Part shown: piece after piece, positions 52,574-63,826 of the stretch
Layout: each line of letters starts with the position of its first letter
How positions within the stretch are numbered: the first letter of the stretch is position 1
Notes under the pieces: generated by a model
The model's database searches: none
What the model saw: only the letters and a program-made list of their open reading frames with translations
What the model was told of the DNA's origin: nothing
Program-made: the position numbers and the translations under genes
NCBI GenBank assembly: GCA_026936335.1
Contig: JAPMXV010000069.1
Location: forward strand, 62,001-126,000
Reading direction: 5' to 3'
DNA: 64,000 nucleotides
Source of the DNA: Mantamonas sphyraenae
Taxonomy: Eukaryota; CRuMs; Mantamonadidae

Positions 52574-55500
52574 TCACTTCTTGAGCTTCTTGCCCGTCTG
52601 CGAGTACTTGTGGCCGTACTTGTTGTACTGGGCCTTGAGCGAAGCCTGGTAGGCGGCGCTCTTGCGGACCTGCGCAAAAATCTTGCGTGCGTACGCCTTG
52701 GAGTCGAGTGCCTCCTTGTACAGGGCGCGGCCCTTGGCGACGTTGGTCAGCTTGTACTTCTTGCACGCAGCCAGCGTCTTGTTGGCCTCGCGGTCGAGCT
52801 TGACGGCGTCGGCGTGCAGCTTCTTGAGCCGCTGGATCTCCTCCGACTTGCCGTTCATGGCCCTCTTGACCTCGCCCACGGCGTTGCGCTCGTCGGTGGT
52901 CATGTATGCCTTGAGTTGCGAGACACCCACGGGCTTCTTGTCCATCTTCTTCTCCTCCGCCGCGTCGGCCGGGGCGTGGATGTGACCGACGGCCTTGGCC
53001 TGGCGAGCGATCTCCTCGGCCTTCTCCTGGGCAATCTGCGCCAGAGACTTCTTCTTGGGCGCAGGCGCAGGCTTCTTGGCCTTGGTCTTGCGGGCCACAA
53101 TCACCTTGGCCACCTTGCGCAACACCTTGCGCACAATCTTGCGGGGGTGCGGCACAAACTTGCGTGCCTTCTTGACAAACTTGGTCAGGCGCTTGCGCAC
53201 AGAGCGCACGACGCGACGCACACGCACACGACGCACAGTGCGCACGACGCGACGCACACGCACGCGACGCACAGTGCGCACGACACGGCGCACACGCACG
53301 CGACGCACAGTGCGCACGGCACGGCGCACCGTGCGGCGCACAGCACGCGTGATGCGACGGAACGCACGGCGGCCCCACATGTCGCGGACCTCCGGGTCGT
53401 TCTCCATGTCGCTCAGGCTGACGTTGACATCCTCGTCGTCGTCGTCCTCGTCGGCGTCGGCGTCCTCCTGCTCGGGCATGGCCGAGGTGGCTGCAAAGTC
53501 GCTGTCCTCCTCTTCCTCGTCGACCTCGGACTCGTCGCCCTCGGAGTAGTCTGTGCTCTCGTCGTCGCTGTCGTCCTCGTCGTCCGAGTCGACCTCAAAC
53601 ATGGCGTCGTAGTCCACCTGCGGCTGGTTCATCAGCTCCTGCTCCGCCTTTTGCAGCGCAGGCAGCGTCAAATCATCCTCGGGGACAAGCTCAGGGTGCA
53701 GCTGCTCCATGGGCGGGATCATGTCCGTGACAAACTCGTCGTACAGGCGAGCCTGCAGGTCGGCGTCGATTTCCTCGTCGCTGTCGTCATCCTGGACCAC
53801 GTTCTCCTGCTCCTGCTGCTGCTTCTGCTGCTGCTGAGCATCGGCCTCGGCATCCTCGTCCTCGATGCGCTTGGCGGCCACCGTGGCAGCAAAGCCGTAC
53901 GGGCGCTTGGCGCAGCCGCAACGGCCGCAGCCGCCACAGCCGCAGCGGCCGTGCATGGTCGACGCAGGCTGCGTGCCTGCAAACACAGGTGCCTTGTACG
54001 GCGCCTTGGCAGACGTGCTCGGGAACATGGGCTGCTTGTACACAGGCACGCGCGTGACCGTGTGGTGCTGCGACACAGGCTTGCTCAGGAAAGGCTTCCA
54101 AGCAGAAGTGGCCGTGGCGTACGCGCCCGTGGCCGTGTACTTGGAGCCCTTCTTGGAGCCGTCGTTGTTGGTGGCCGGGTGCACCGAAGGCGCAGCCGCC
54201 TTGGACGCCTGCAGCTTGGCCAGCTCGGCCAGAGCGCTGGCCACCACCTGGCGCACGTTGCTCTTGGCAGCCTTGCCCTTTTGGGCCAGCGAGGCAAACG
54301 AGGCGCCCAGCTTGCCCAGCTGCGCCTTGGCCTTGCTCTTGAGCGCGTCCAGCTCGGCAGCCAGCTTGTTCTTCAGCAGCGACTTGAGCTGGCTCTTGGA
54401 CAGCTTGCTCAGCTTGGCCTTGGCCTCGCCCAGGTACTTCTTGGCCATGGCCTTGAGCTGGCTCAGCTTCAGGCCCTTGAGTTTCTTCGACAGCAGCGAC
54501 TTGATGCTGCCCAGAGACAGGTTCTTCAGGTCCTTCAGCTGCGGCACCAGCTTGCTCAGCTCCTTCTTGGCCAGCTTGGCCAGGTTCAGCTTCTTGAGCT
54601 TGCCCAGCTCTGCGCCAAGCTTGCTCTTGAGCAGCTTCTTGAGCTCGCCCTTGGACAGCTTGTTCAGCTGCGCCTTGGCCTTGCCCAGGTACTTCTGAGC
54701 CATGGCCTTGAGGCCGTCCTTGTTCAGGCCCTTGAGCTTCTTCGACAGCAGCGCCTTGATCTTGCCGCCAGACAGCTTCTCCAGGTTCTTGAACTCGGGC
54801 GCCAGCTTGGTCAGCTTGTCCTTGGCAATCTTCATCAGGTTGCCCTTGTTGAGCTTGGCCAGCTCCGGACCCAGCTTCTCCTTCAGCAGCTTCTTGAGCT
54901 CACCCTTGGACAGCTTGGACAGCTTGGCCTTGGCCTCGCCCAGGTACTTCTCGGCCATGGCCTTGAGACCCTCCTTGTTCAGGCCCTTGAGCTTGTTCTG
55001 CAGAAACTCCTTGACGTTGCCGTTGGCAAGCGCCTCAAACTCGGGTCCCAGCTTGCCCAGGTGCTTCTCGGCCAGCTTCTTGATCTGATCCTTGGCCATC
55101 TTCTTGAGCTGATCCTTGCCGAACTTGACGGCCTTATCCTTGGCCAGCAGGGCCCAGTCCTTGGGCGCGCTGGGCAGGATGGGCTCCGCCGCAGCCTTGG
55201 CCGCCTCGGCGTCACATCCGGCCTTGACGCAGCCGTCCGCAATCTTGAACGATTTGTCAAACAGGCGCTTGTTCCAGCTGGCAAAGGTCTTGCCCATGAG
55301 GCCGAAGCGCACGCCCAGGTTGCCGCGCACGCCAAAGCGCAGCTGCCAGTAGCTCTTGAAGTACGGCTCCTGCGTCGAGGTCATGGCCGACTCCTTCTCC
55401 GAATCGGCGTCCTCCTGCTCGTCGTCCGACGACGAGTCGTCGCTCAGCGTGCCTGCAAAGTCCTGGACGTCTTCCAGGTTCTCTGCGTTCTCAATGTCCT

Positions 55501-58325
55501 CGGCGCTGGCCAGGATGGCGCGCGTCGACAGCTGTGCCAGCTTGGCGTCCGAAAAGGCGTCGGTCTCGTCGTCGGACGAGTCGCTGCCCTGCAGGTTGCC
55601 GTACGTGCCGCACTGTGCCTTGCCGTTGCCCAGGAACTGCAGGGCAATGTACGGCTCGATGGAAAAGGTGGGACCCGCCGAGTCGTACAGCAGAAAAGCG
55701 ATCTGCGGGCGCATAAACACCTCAAAGTCGAGGTTGGTGCAGGACGAGATGCGGGGCTTGAGGATCTTCTTCTTCCAGTAGGGCTTCCACACGGGGCGGA
55801 ACTTGCCCTTGTACTCGAGACCGACCTCGAGACCAGCCTTGAGCTCGATGCCTGTGCGCACGACGAGGGCGGACACAACCTTGAGGTCGTAGCCTGCAAA
55901 CAGCTCGAGGCGGCAGGTGATGATGACGGGCACGGGGCCAATCATAAACTTCCACGTCTTCATGATGGTGGACGCGAGCTTCTTGAGGTGCGACTTCATA
56001 AACTGGCCCTTGAGCTTGCCGAGCACATCGATGACAAATTCCATGTGGCCGCCAACCTTGGCGTTGAGGTACTTGAGCTTGAAGTGCTCAATCTTGCCGT
56101 TGAAGATAAACTCGTGGCGCAGGGAGAACTTGCCGCGCTTGAGGACAACCTCGACGCTGGCGGCGCGTGTTCCTGTCCTTCTTGGAGTAGAAGGTCTTGC
56201 GCATGAGCGTCTTGTTCTGGATGTCCTTGCCGGCGTAGTAGAAGCGCTTGCTCTTGTCCCAGATGAAGGTGCCCATGAGCAGGTTGATGAGGGTCTTGAC
56301 GGTGTCGACCATCTTCTTGACAAAGGTGCGCACGACCTTAAAGGCGACCTTGGAGAACTTCTTGAGCACCTTGGCAAAGGCCTTGAAGCCCTTGGCAAGC
56401 TTCTTCATGGCCTTGCCGATCTTCTTGGCGATGTCCTTGAAACGCGTAAAGATCTTGGCCACCCAGACGGCCTTGGAGGCGAAGCGGGCGACGGCCTTGG
56501 CGACCTTCTTGATGCCGCGCCAGGCCTTCTTGCCGACCTTCTTGATGGTGCGGCCGACACGTCGGGCGACGCGACGCACACCACGCCTGAAACGACGCCA
56601 ACCGCGGCTGAAGGAGCGACGGCGCCAGAAATCCATATCCTGGACCTGGCCGAGGTCGTCGACCTCGTCGTCCTCGTCGTTGTCGTCGTTCATGCGCGAG
56701 TAGACGCGGTTCATCTCGTCGCTAAACTCGTCGGGGTTCTCCACGCTGTAGCGCACCATGTCGTCCATGTTGTCGCGCACGGTGTCGCGCATCTCGTTCA
56801 TGGACTTTTCAATGACGCCGCGCTTGAACTTGAACCACAGCTCGTGCATCTTGTTGGAGGCCTCGAGGTTGGGGCCTACAAAGCGGCTGGAGCTCTTGTC
56901 AACCATGTCCTGGACGCGGTCAAAGGCAGCGTTGACGGCCATGTTGTGGCGGATCTGGGCCTCGGTGATGGTCAGCTCCTTGTGGCGCTGGATGAGGGCC
57001 TCGCGTGCGTCCGAAGGCACTTCGAGATCCTCGACCTCGCCCGTGTCCTCGTCGCGAATGTGGGTAGGCGGGCCGCGGTAGGTGCTTTCCCACTCGGCGT
57101 GCTTGACGGCGTCGAGCATACCGATGCGCTTGGTCTGGAAGGTGGCTTCCTCTTGGGCAAGATCCCACTCGGGGTCGGTGAGGACCTTGTAGAGACCGGA
57201 GTTGAGGGCAAACATGTGGCCCTTGCGGATGTTGTAGTTCACCATAAACTCCTTGGAAGCCATAAAGACACCCATGTCGATCTTGCGGATGCCGTGTGCG
57301 TTGAGGGCAAGGGTGGGCAGCTCCGATGCGTCGTCGACGTCCTCCTCATCCGAGTCGGGAGTGAAGGCGGCGCGGTGCTGCTCCTCGAGGTGAGTGCGCT
57401 CAGCAAACGAGCGCTGCAGCATGGAGATGGGGTCGTTCTCGTCCAGGAGGTTGGTGGGTTCCTTGTGCACCTTGACGTGGTGGTAGTGTTCCTCGGCCAC
57501 CTTGACAAAGTCTGGGTGGACCTCCACGTCACCAATGATCTTGGTGTCCACAGAAGCCTCCTCCTGAATCTCGGGCAGGACGGACGAATCCCAGTCGCCC
57601 AGGGCTTCGATTTCCTCGTCGGTGACCTGAGGAGGGAGGACGGGGTACGAGTGTGTACGGGACGGAGCAGGCGGTCAGGCGTGCACGTGAGGCGAGTGCG
57701 TGTGGGGTAAAGCGAGGGTGAGCGTCGGAGGATGGAACGGCGGGATGCGCAAACGAAAAAAAGCGCAGGGCCGAAAAGAAAACGTACGCCCTGAGCGGGA
57801 ATCACATCGAGGTCATCGAGAACATTGCTGTCCTCAACGGAATCGCTAGCGTGGGTCTCGGCAGGGGCTGCTGCTTCCGCAACATCCGCGCTGTGAAGGG
57901 GAAAACGGGCACGAAAGCGGGCAAATTGGGTGCGCGCCTTGGGTGAGCTTTTTTTCCACGAGAGGGTTTTCGCGCAGCGGGTTTGACCGGCGCTGGACGG
58001 TCAAGGAGATATGGGAGGCGGACGAGACAAGGTGGACTGGACGTGGGGAACACATGCATAGGTGATGGCGAGCAGATGGAGCGAGAAAGGGGTGTGGATG
58101 ACGCGTAGGCGGGCGGCCAAGGAGAGGCGATGCGCGTTTGGCGATGGGCGACGATGGCGACGAAGCGGAAACACGCGCCGGACGCGTAGTGAGAGGCAAA
58201 TGCGAGTGGCGAGAGGGTGCAAAGGGAAGAGACTGGACGGACACAGTGTGCGATACTTACCTGCTGTCCACTGCGGCGGTGAAAGCGACCGTCATCAGCA
58301 GGATGAGAATCAAGGCGGCTTTCAT
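52574..58325 (-). CDS. Very large secreted cationic repeat protein
   Basis: Three exons (58261-58325, 57788-57890, 52574-57626), about 1,739 residues after allowing for one extra base near 56160-56200. I know no homologue. It begins with a clear signal peptide (ALILILLMTVAFTAAVDS). In order: an acidic head; an Arg-rich then Lys/Ala-rich amphipathic helical block (genome 56640 to 56270) opening WRRRSFSRGWRRFRRGVRRV; a beta-type domain of about 190 residues with GPVPVIITCRLELFAGYDL; three copies of a Lys/Leu-rich repeat of about 93 residues containing YLGEAKAKLSKLSKGELKKL (54320-55000); a Cys/Gly cluster (CGCGGCGRCGC); acidic runs; and three 12-residue VRRVRV-type repeats (53206-53313). Cationic blocks alternate with acidic ones, a layout seen in precursors that are processed or packed in secretory granules. 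Function is not inferable. Confidence 0.75.
53206..53313 (-). repeat. Three tandem 36-base units encoding 12-residue Arg/Val repeats
   Basis: Near-identical 36-base units encode RTVRRVRVRRVV three times, flanked by further Arg-rich sequence toward 53150 and 53350. Confidence 0.85.
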
Positions 58326-58656
58326 GCTGTCCGTTTTGTCTGCGAGGGGAAGAAACAGGCGCAGAACAGAGTCAGCGGCGGGTGGTAGGGAGACACAAGA
58401 CGGACCAGCCATAGGTGCATGTGTCAAGCGAGGTAAGGGCTGGTGGGATGGTGTGAGATGGATGCACGGGGTCACGCACTGTGGTGTTTTTTGGTTGGCG
58501 AGTGTGGGGAAGAGGTGTGTGCGGGGAAAGGATTCAAGGATTCGGCACCGGATGGACAGGGGAGGGCGAGCGATGGACCAACAGACGGAGCGGAGATGCA
58601 TGGGAATGAAGGGATGTGGGAAGGATTGAGGACGCGCATGTTGAACCAACAAGGAA
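58326..58656. promoter_or_regulatory. Divergent upstream region, secreted cationic protein / ectoprotein
   Basis: About 330 bases between opposite start codons, both belonging to genes with signal sequences. No coding frame here looks real. It may hold two separate promoters. Confidence 0.35.
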
Positions 58657-61240
58657 ATGAGGCAACGTGGACGCGGCGCAGTGGCAACGAGGGCCGCTGT
58701 GATGACGGTGATGCTTGTGCTGGCATGGATGGGCGAGGGTGGGTTTGGGCATTCGAACCACGGGAGCACAGGGACAGGCAAAGAGTTGCAGGACTTGTTC
58801 TTTGCACCAGGCAGCCACGAGCGGGTGGTGCTGCCGCTGCGCATCAACGTCCTCCTGCTGGGATTCCAGCGGGACGGAGGGCACGGCTTTGACCTGTCTG
58901 CGTCTGAGTTTAAAGAATCATTGACGGAGAGTCTGTCTGCGCACGTGCCGGCGTCGTGGGAGTCGGAAAGGGCCCTGAACGTGGAGTACTTCCCCCAGTA
59001 CGAAGTCATGCACCTGCCGTCTGCCCACCTGGCGCGTCTGGAACAGTCGATTGCAACGAATTTGCACTACGAGGGCACACACGTGTCTGCGGTACGTTGT
59101 GTGTGATGAGTTGCCATGTGCACAACACAGCGACGGAAGGGTGGGAAGGGGGGGGGGGAGCACGAACGCGTCCCCGGAAGCGGTGGCGAGGTGACGTCAG
59201 CAGGCACTGACACAGACACACAAACACACGGACATGTGGTGACACACGGACAGACGGGCACCAAGGAGCGCAATGACCCCGTGGCTACGTTTTCGGTGGA
59301 CGGCAAGAAGCTGGAGGTGGAGGTGGAGTCACTGCTGGCACAGGTGCAGGGAGGGTCTGCAAGCGGCAGCAACGGGGCCGGCAGCAGCAACAGCGGCGAG
59401 GCGAGTGCGTCATACAACGTGGTGATCATCAACCCGGACAAAAAGCAGATTCTGACGAAGCTGCAGTATGTGAAGAGTGAGGCGGCGGCGGCAAACCTGC
59501 AGCGGATTGTGGGCAAGGCGAGCTCGGAAAAGACAAAGGCAAAGGACGAGGAGGACATGTTTGTGTACCGGTACCACTACGGAGCGAGCGGAGAGGCACA
59601 GATGTTTGTGGGTCGTTCGCGCATGGTATTGCTGGACCTGACGGCCGGTCCCTGCCAGTATGGCGGGAGCGAGGTGGGCGAAGGAACGGTGAGCGAACTG
59701 TCGCTTCCGCGTCTGCACAGCATCCACGCGTCGCACGACGGCCACGAGCGGGAGGAGGATGCACAAGAGGATATGGCTGCGATGGTGAGTGCCAAGCTGG
59801 TGGCACAGGTGGTGCACATGGTGCAATTTCTGTTTGCACCGGATGTGCGGTTTGATCGGATGCAGTACACGGAAAAGGTGCTTGTGCCCATCATTGTGTT
59901 TCGCAACCACAGGCTATTCAACCCATTCCGTGCGGACGAACACACCATGCCCTTTCACATCGACCTGGACATGATCCAGCAGCATCTGAACCGCATGGCA
60001 CTGCCCAAACAAAAGGTACAACTGGTGACGGGCATCCACGCGCTGCACGAACACGAACACATTGCATTTGCAGTCTCCAAGGCCAAGCGCAGCTCCACAG
60101 GCCACGAAATGGGCCCTGAGGGCAGGTACCGCGTGGTGACACGTCGCTTTGTGGACCAGGACGTGCTTGCCCACGAGCTGCACGACGCCGCAGACATGCT
60201 CACCAGTGGTCTGATCGGCTCGCGTGTGGGCGACGACACACAACAGGTCGCCCAGCCGGCGGTGGTGGGCGGTGTGTCGCAGGAGGAATCGGGATCGGGA
60301 GCGCGGGTGCGAGTGCGGGGGCGAGTGGTGCGGGCATGGGAGCGGCCAGCGACGCACAGGGGCGTGTGCCGCTGACTCGCATCTTGCCCGTGTATGTGAT
60401 GTCGCTGGTGGGGTCGCAGGACGACGACCTGATGATGAAGGACCACCAGCAGGAACATGCGACGGCGCAGTTTGTGACGGTGCTCCAAACAAACGGGAGC
60501 TCGCAGAGGCTGCCATTCTTTACTGAGAAGCGACAGGTGACGCGGGATCCGCGCAATGTGAACCAAGCGATTGTGGCAGGCATTGCCAAGGCATTGGGTG
60601 GTATGGTGCCGCCGACGGCGCGGTATTCGACCATCCACAAGCGGATGGTGGTGGATTACAGTCTCGGGGTGGGAGCACACCCGTTTGGACCGTTTAGCAA
60701 CGAGACGCACGTGTCGCAAATCATGTTGGACAACGCACTGCGCAACAGCATTGTGTCGCGCATCAACGCGGCGTTTGTGCGTGTCCAGGCTGCGCTGGAG
60801 CATGTGGAGGCGTTTGTGGACGACTTTGTGCGCAACCCGTTTGGCGAGAGCATCGGACACAAGGAGAGCGAACAACACGTGGGTTCCTACCTGGAGCTGC
60901 TGTACCACCAGCCACGCACCCTGCGCTCGCCGCTGGGTCAACGCACGGTGGCTCGTCTCCACTCCGACCTGCTGGCCTTGGAAAAGAAATTCTTCCATGT
61001 GGCCGATGTCCTGTACGACTTTGAGCTGGAGGAGGCACTGGCCTACTCCAAGGGCTTTGACACGATGGCGCACACGTTTGCGGAGTATGTGGAGAGGGAA
61101 CTGGCCAACGTGCGGCTGGAACTGGAGTGTTGCAAGGTGGAGCACGTTCGTGTCAGCACGACAGCTGGTGGTGGGTCACCCTCATGTTGCTCGTCACTGT
61201 GTTTGGCGTGGTGGGTGTCGGCAGGATGTTGGTGAGGTGA
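58657..61240 (+). CDS. Membrane-anchored ectoprotein, possibly related to plant SPOT1/At5g58100-like proteins
   Basis: Exon 1 (58657-59091) starts with a signal sequence (MTVMLVLAWMGEGGFG) and continues VVLPLRINVLLLGFQRDGG. Exon 2 begins at 59254 in phase 0 after an intron with CACTGACACA. Near 60300 the frame changes. A 53-base intron (60307-60359) would fix it, but a one-base indel is equally possible because the other frame reads a natural Gly/Ala/Ser linker. The body after it contains RILPVYVMSLVGSQDDDLMM and AQFVTVLQTN, which recall a large plant membrane protein of unknown function. Near 61150-61165 a second shift seems needed: the next frame ends in a hydrophobic helix (WVTLMLLVTVFGVVGVG) and a short basic tail, stop at 61240. 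The unshifted frame ends at 61235 without it. A type I membrane protein is inferred. Confidence 0.55.
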
Positions 61241-61303
61241 ATGAAGAGACGGCAATGGCGGCGCCAGCTGCACCAGCACCATCTGCGACAGCTGAGCTGA
61301 GCC

Positions 61304-62788
61304 ATGGCCACGAAACGGGAGTTGTCGACTGACGGGGGCGATGAAGGCGACGCGGGCATGGAGGAACAGGACCTGAAGCGAGCACGTGTGGAATCAAAGA
61401 CGGACGAAGCGGCGGTGGGGGAGGAGGAGGAGGAGGAGAGTGGGCCTGATCCGGTGTGGCAGCTGCAGAACTTGCACCTGAAGAAGATCATCAAGGAGAA
61501 CCACGGCCTGGCAATCCACGGAGGGGTAGCCAACCGCAAGAGTGCCACGGGTCGAAACGATAACCTTGTGGCGACGTTGTCGGAGGACCAGGTAAGGCCG
61601 GGGAAGAGCGGTGAAGATTTTGGTTTGGGGTTTTTGGCGGGAACCAGGAACCATGTTGGTTGGCGAAACACGCCCCCGAGACTGACACACGGGACGGGGG
61701 TTGGATTCGTGTGGGACACATTGGCAAAACCGTGCACAGGTAAACATCTACGACAACGAGCACTGCGGCGACCATCTGGATATCTTTCTGCACTTCCGGC
61801 AGAGCGAGGAACGGCTGGCGCAGGGGTGTCGGCTGACGGCGGCCGGGGCATGGTTGCCTGCAGAAGACGACTATGAGCAGCTGTTTGTGTTTGGGGACGT
61901 AGAGGGCAGGTTGTATGTGCTGTCCATTTCGTACGTGCGGGTGATCGCAGAGCTGAGCGGGCACGGAGGCGAGGCCGTGTTGGACATTGCCGCGTGTCAA
62001 CACACGCCCGGTTTGGTGGCTTCGGTGGGAGGCGACAACACAATGCGAGTGTGGCACGTGCCGTCCAACACACAGGTGGCTCTGTTGACGCTGGACAACA
62101 CGCCCGAGTGTGTTGTGTTTGACCCTGTGTTGCACGCATCTGGGTCAGCACCCAGGGAGGCGTCCTCATGCACGTGGACTACGCCGACGTGTGGCGTCTG
62201 TTCCAAGACAACGACCACACCCTGGACGAGCCAGTGGCTCTGGATGGAGGCAATTGCACAGGGGTTGCACACAGCCACGGCGAGGCGGTGATCGACCAGG
62301 TGCTGTTTGTACCGCAGGCGGCGGAGAAGGGCAAGGAGGAGGCCACAAGGGTGCTGACCAAAGACGTGCGTGGACAGATCCAAATGTGGCAAGTGGATGG
62401 TGGTGGCACGGGGAGCGGCAACGAGGAATCTGTGCTGTTTCAGGCTCGGGTGCCGGACGCGTGCCGCACCAAGATGGATGTGAGCAGCAACGGTCGCTTC
62501 CTGGCGGTGGGCAACGCAACGGGTGCTGTGCTACTCTACGATCTGCATACGCCCCTGCGTCGCAGCAACGGCGGGACGGGGCGGGTGAAGAATGTGCCTG
62601 CGTTGACGTCGCTGACGCACCGGCGAGCGAGCAAAAACAGCGTCAGTTGGGTGCAGTTTGGTAGCAACGACACACAAATCCTGCAGGGGACACAGGAGAC
62701 GGTGTTGCTTCGGTTTGACTTTGTGCATCCGAAGCATTTTGTCGTGGAAGACGACGATGACGACGATGAGGAGGAGGAAGGGGAGTGA
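61304..62788 (+). CDS. EED/ESC-like WD40 protein (Polycomb PRC2 subunit-like)
   Basis: Exon 1 is 61304-61591 and exon 2 starts at 61740, phase 0; the intron has CTGACACA. Within exon 2, near 62128, one base appears to be missing: the frame then resumes at IWVSTQGGVLMHVDYADVW. With that, the protein is about 445 residues of WD40 blades. Blade order and wording fit EED/ESC: LVATLSEDQVNIYD, LFVFGDVEGRLYVL, a HGGEAVLDI stretch, SVGGDNTMRVWHV, RVLTKDVRGQIQMWQV (EED has VLSKSCENAIVCWKP), GRFLAVGNATGAVLLYDL (EED has MLALGNQVGKLYVWDL) and LTHRRASKNSVSWVQF. EED binds trimethylated H3K27 and supports PRC2. LRWD1-like proteins are the alternative. The N-terminus is acidic and basic low complexity. Confidence 0.5.
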
Positions 62789-62839
62789 GGGAGCCGCCGC
62801 TCGATTGGATGCAAAACAAACCCACACAAACCAAACACA

Positions 62840-63718
62840 ATGTCGCAGAGCAAGAAAGCAATCATTTACGGTGGCAATGGCCAGCTGGGCAAGGCTGTTC
62901 TGAGCAAGTTCAAGACGGAGGGCTGGTTCACCATCGCGGTGGACCGTTCGGCAAACTCGGACGCCGACGTCAACGTGGAGGTCAGCGGCGGCTCGCTGAA
63001 GGAGGATGGCCCGTTGGTGACGGAGAAGCTGGTGGAGGTGGCCAACGAGAGTGATGCACGTGCGTGAACAACATCAAGCGAGAGGAGTGGGTGAGCCAAA
63101 AAGGATGATTCCGGCTGACACGGTTTTTCACATCATCATCCCCCGCGCACAAAACCCGCTGGACGAACGCACACACGTCAACGCACGCCGTGTGAATCCT
63201 GGACGGATTCATGGATGTACACACACACACACACACACACACATGCACACACACGCTCTCCCTCTCTGACAGTGATCTGCGTGGCTGGCGGCTGGCGCGG
63301 AGGCTCGATTGCCAACGACGACGTGTTTGAGAACACGCAGGTGCTGAGCAGCATGTGTCTGGACACGAGCTTCATTGCAGCACACGCAGCCAGCAAGGTG
63401 CTGAACAAGGACGGCATGCTTGTTCTGACAGGTGCAGGTGCAGCCATGGGGGAGACGTCGGGGATGGTGGGGTACGGCGCAGTCAAGGCGGCGGTGCACC
63501 ATCTCATTGCCGATCTGGCCGCAGACAAGGACAGCTTTGCCGAAGGCGTCGTTGTGGCTGGCATTGCCCCTGGCATTCTGGACACCAAAACAAACAGGGA
63601 GGGCATGCCGGACGCCGACTTTTCCACCTGGACGCCGCTGGAAACCGTGGCCGACCTGCTGTTCGACTGGTCCAGCGGCAACAACAGGCCCGAGAGCGGA
63701 TCCATCGTGGATGTGTAA
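62840..63718 (+). CDS. QDPR: Dihydropteridine reductase
   Basis: Two exons (62840-63059 and 63273-63718) join to give 221 residues, slightly shorter than animal QDPR. This short-chain dehydrogenase uses NADH to regenerate tetrahydrobiopterin from its quinonoid dihydro form, for aromatic amino acid hydroxylases. Signatures: the nucleotide fold IIYGGNGQLGKAVLSKF, AVDRSAN, LICVAGGWRGGSI formed just after the splice, the catalytic tyrosine and lysine in MVGYGAVKAAVHHL, and the family end MPDADFSTWTPLETVADLLF with NRPESGS. The pairing of GGW and WTPLE is specific to QDPR within the superfamily. The intron has GCTGACACG. No pterin-dependent hydroxylase is in this window. The start at 62840 directly precedes the fold. 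Confidence 0.93.
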
Positions 63719-63826
63719 GGATGGTGCACAGAGCGAGTGAGGTGAGAGAGGATTGAGAGAGAGAGAGGCAATGGAGCATGCGTTGCGCCTGTGGAGGCAG
63801 GCTTGGGATTGGAAAAGGAGGGGCAA

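Noticed and set aside
51039..53378. 779-residue minus frame with Gln and Cys repeats
   Set aside because: It overlaps the complement of the plus-strand ABCG and an out-of-frame part of the cationic gene; it shows no family motif.
52466..56206. 1,246-residue plus-strand frame rich in Leu, His and Gly
   Set aside because: It is the complement of the secreted cationic gene, whose minus strand has a signal peptide, consistent splices and structured repeats.
55917..57710. Plus frame of 597 residues rich in Val, His and Leu
   Set aside because: Complement of the cationic gene's coding frame.
61137..61164. A 28-base GT...AG segment as an intron to restore the ectoprotein's membrane helix
   Set aside because: It is too short and its length does not restore the needed phase; a base indel explains it better.
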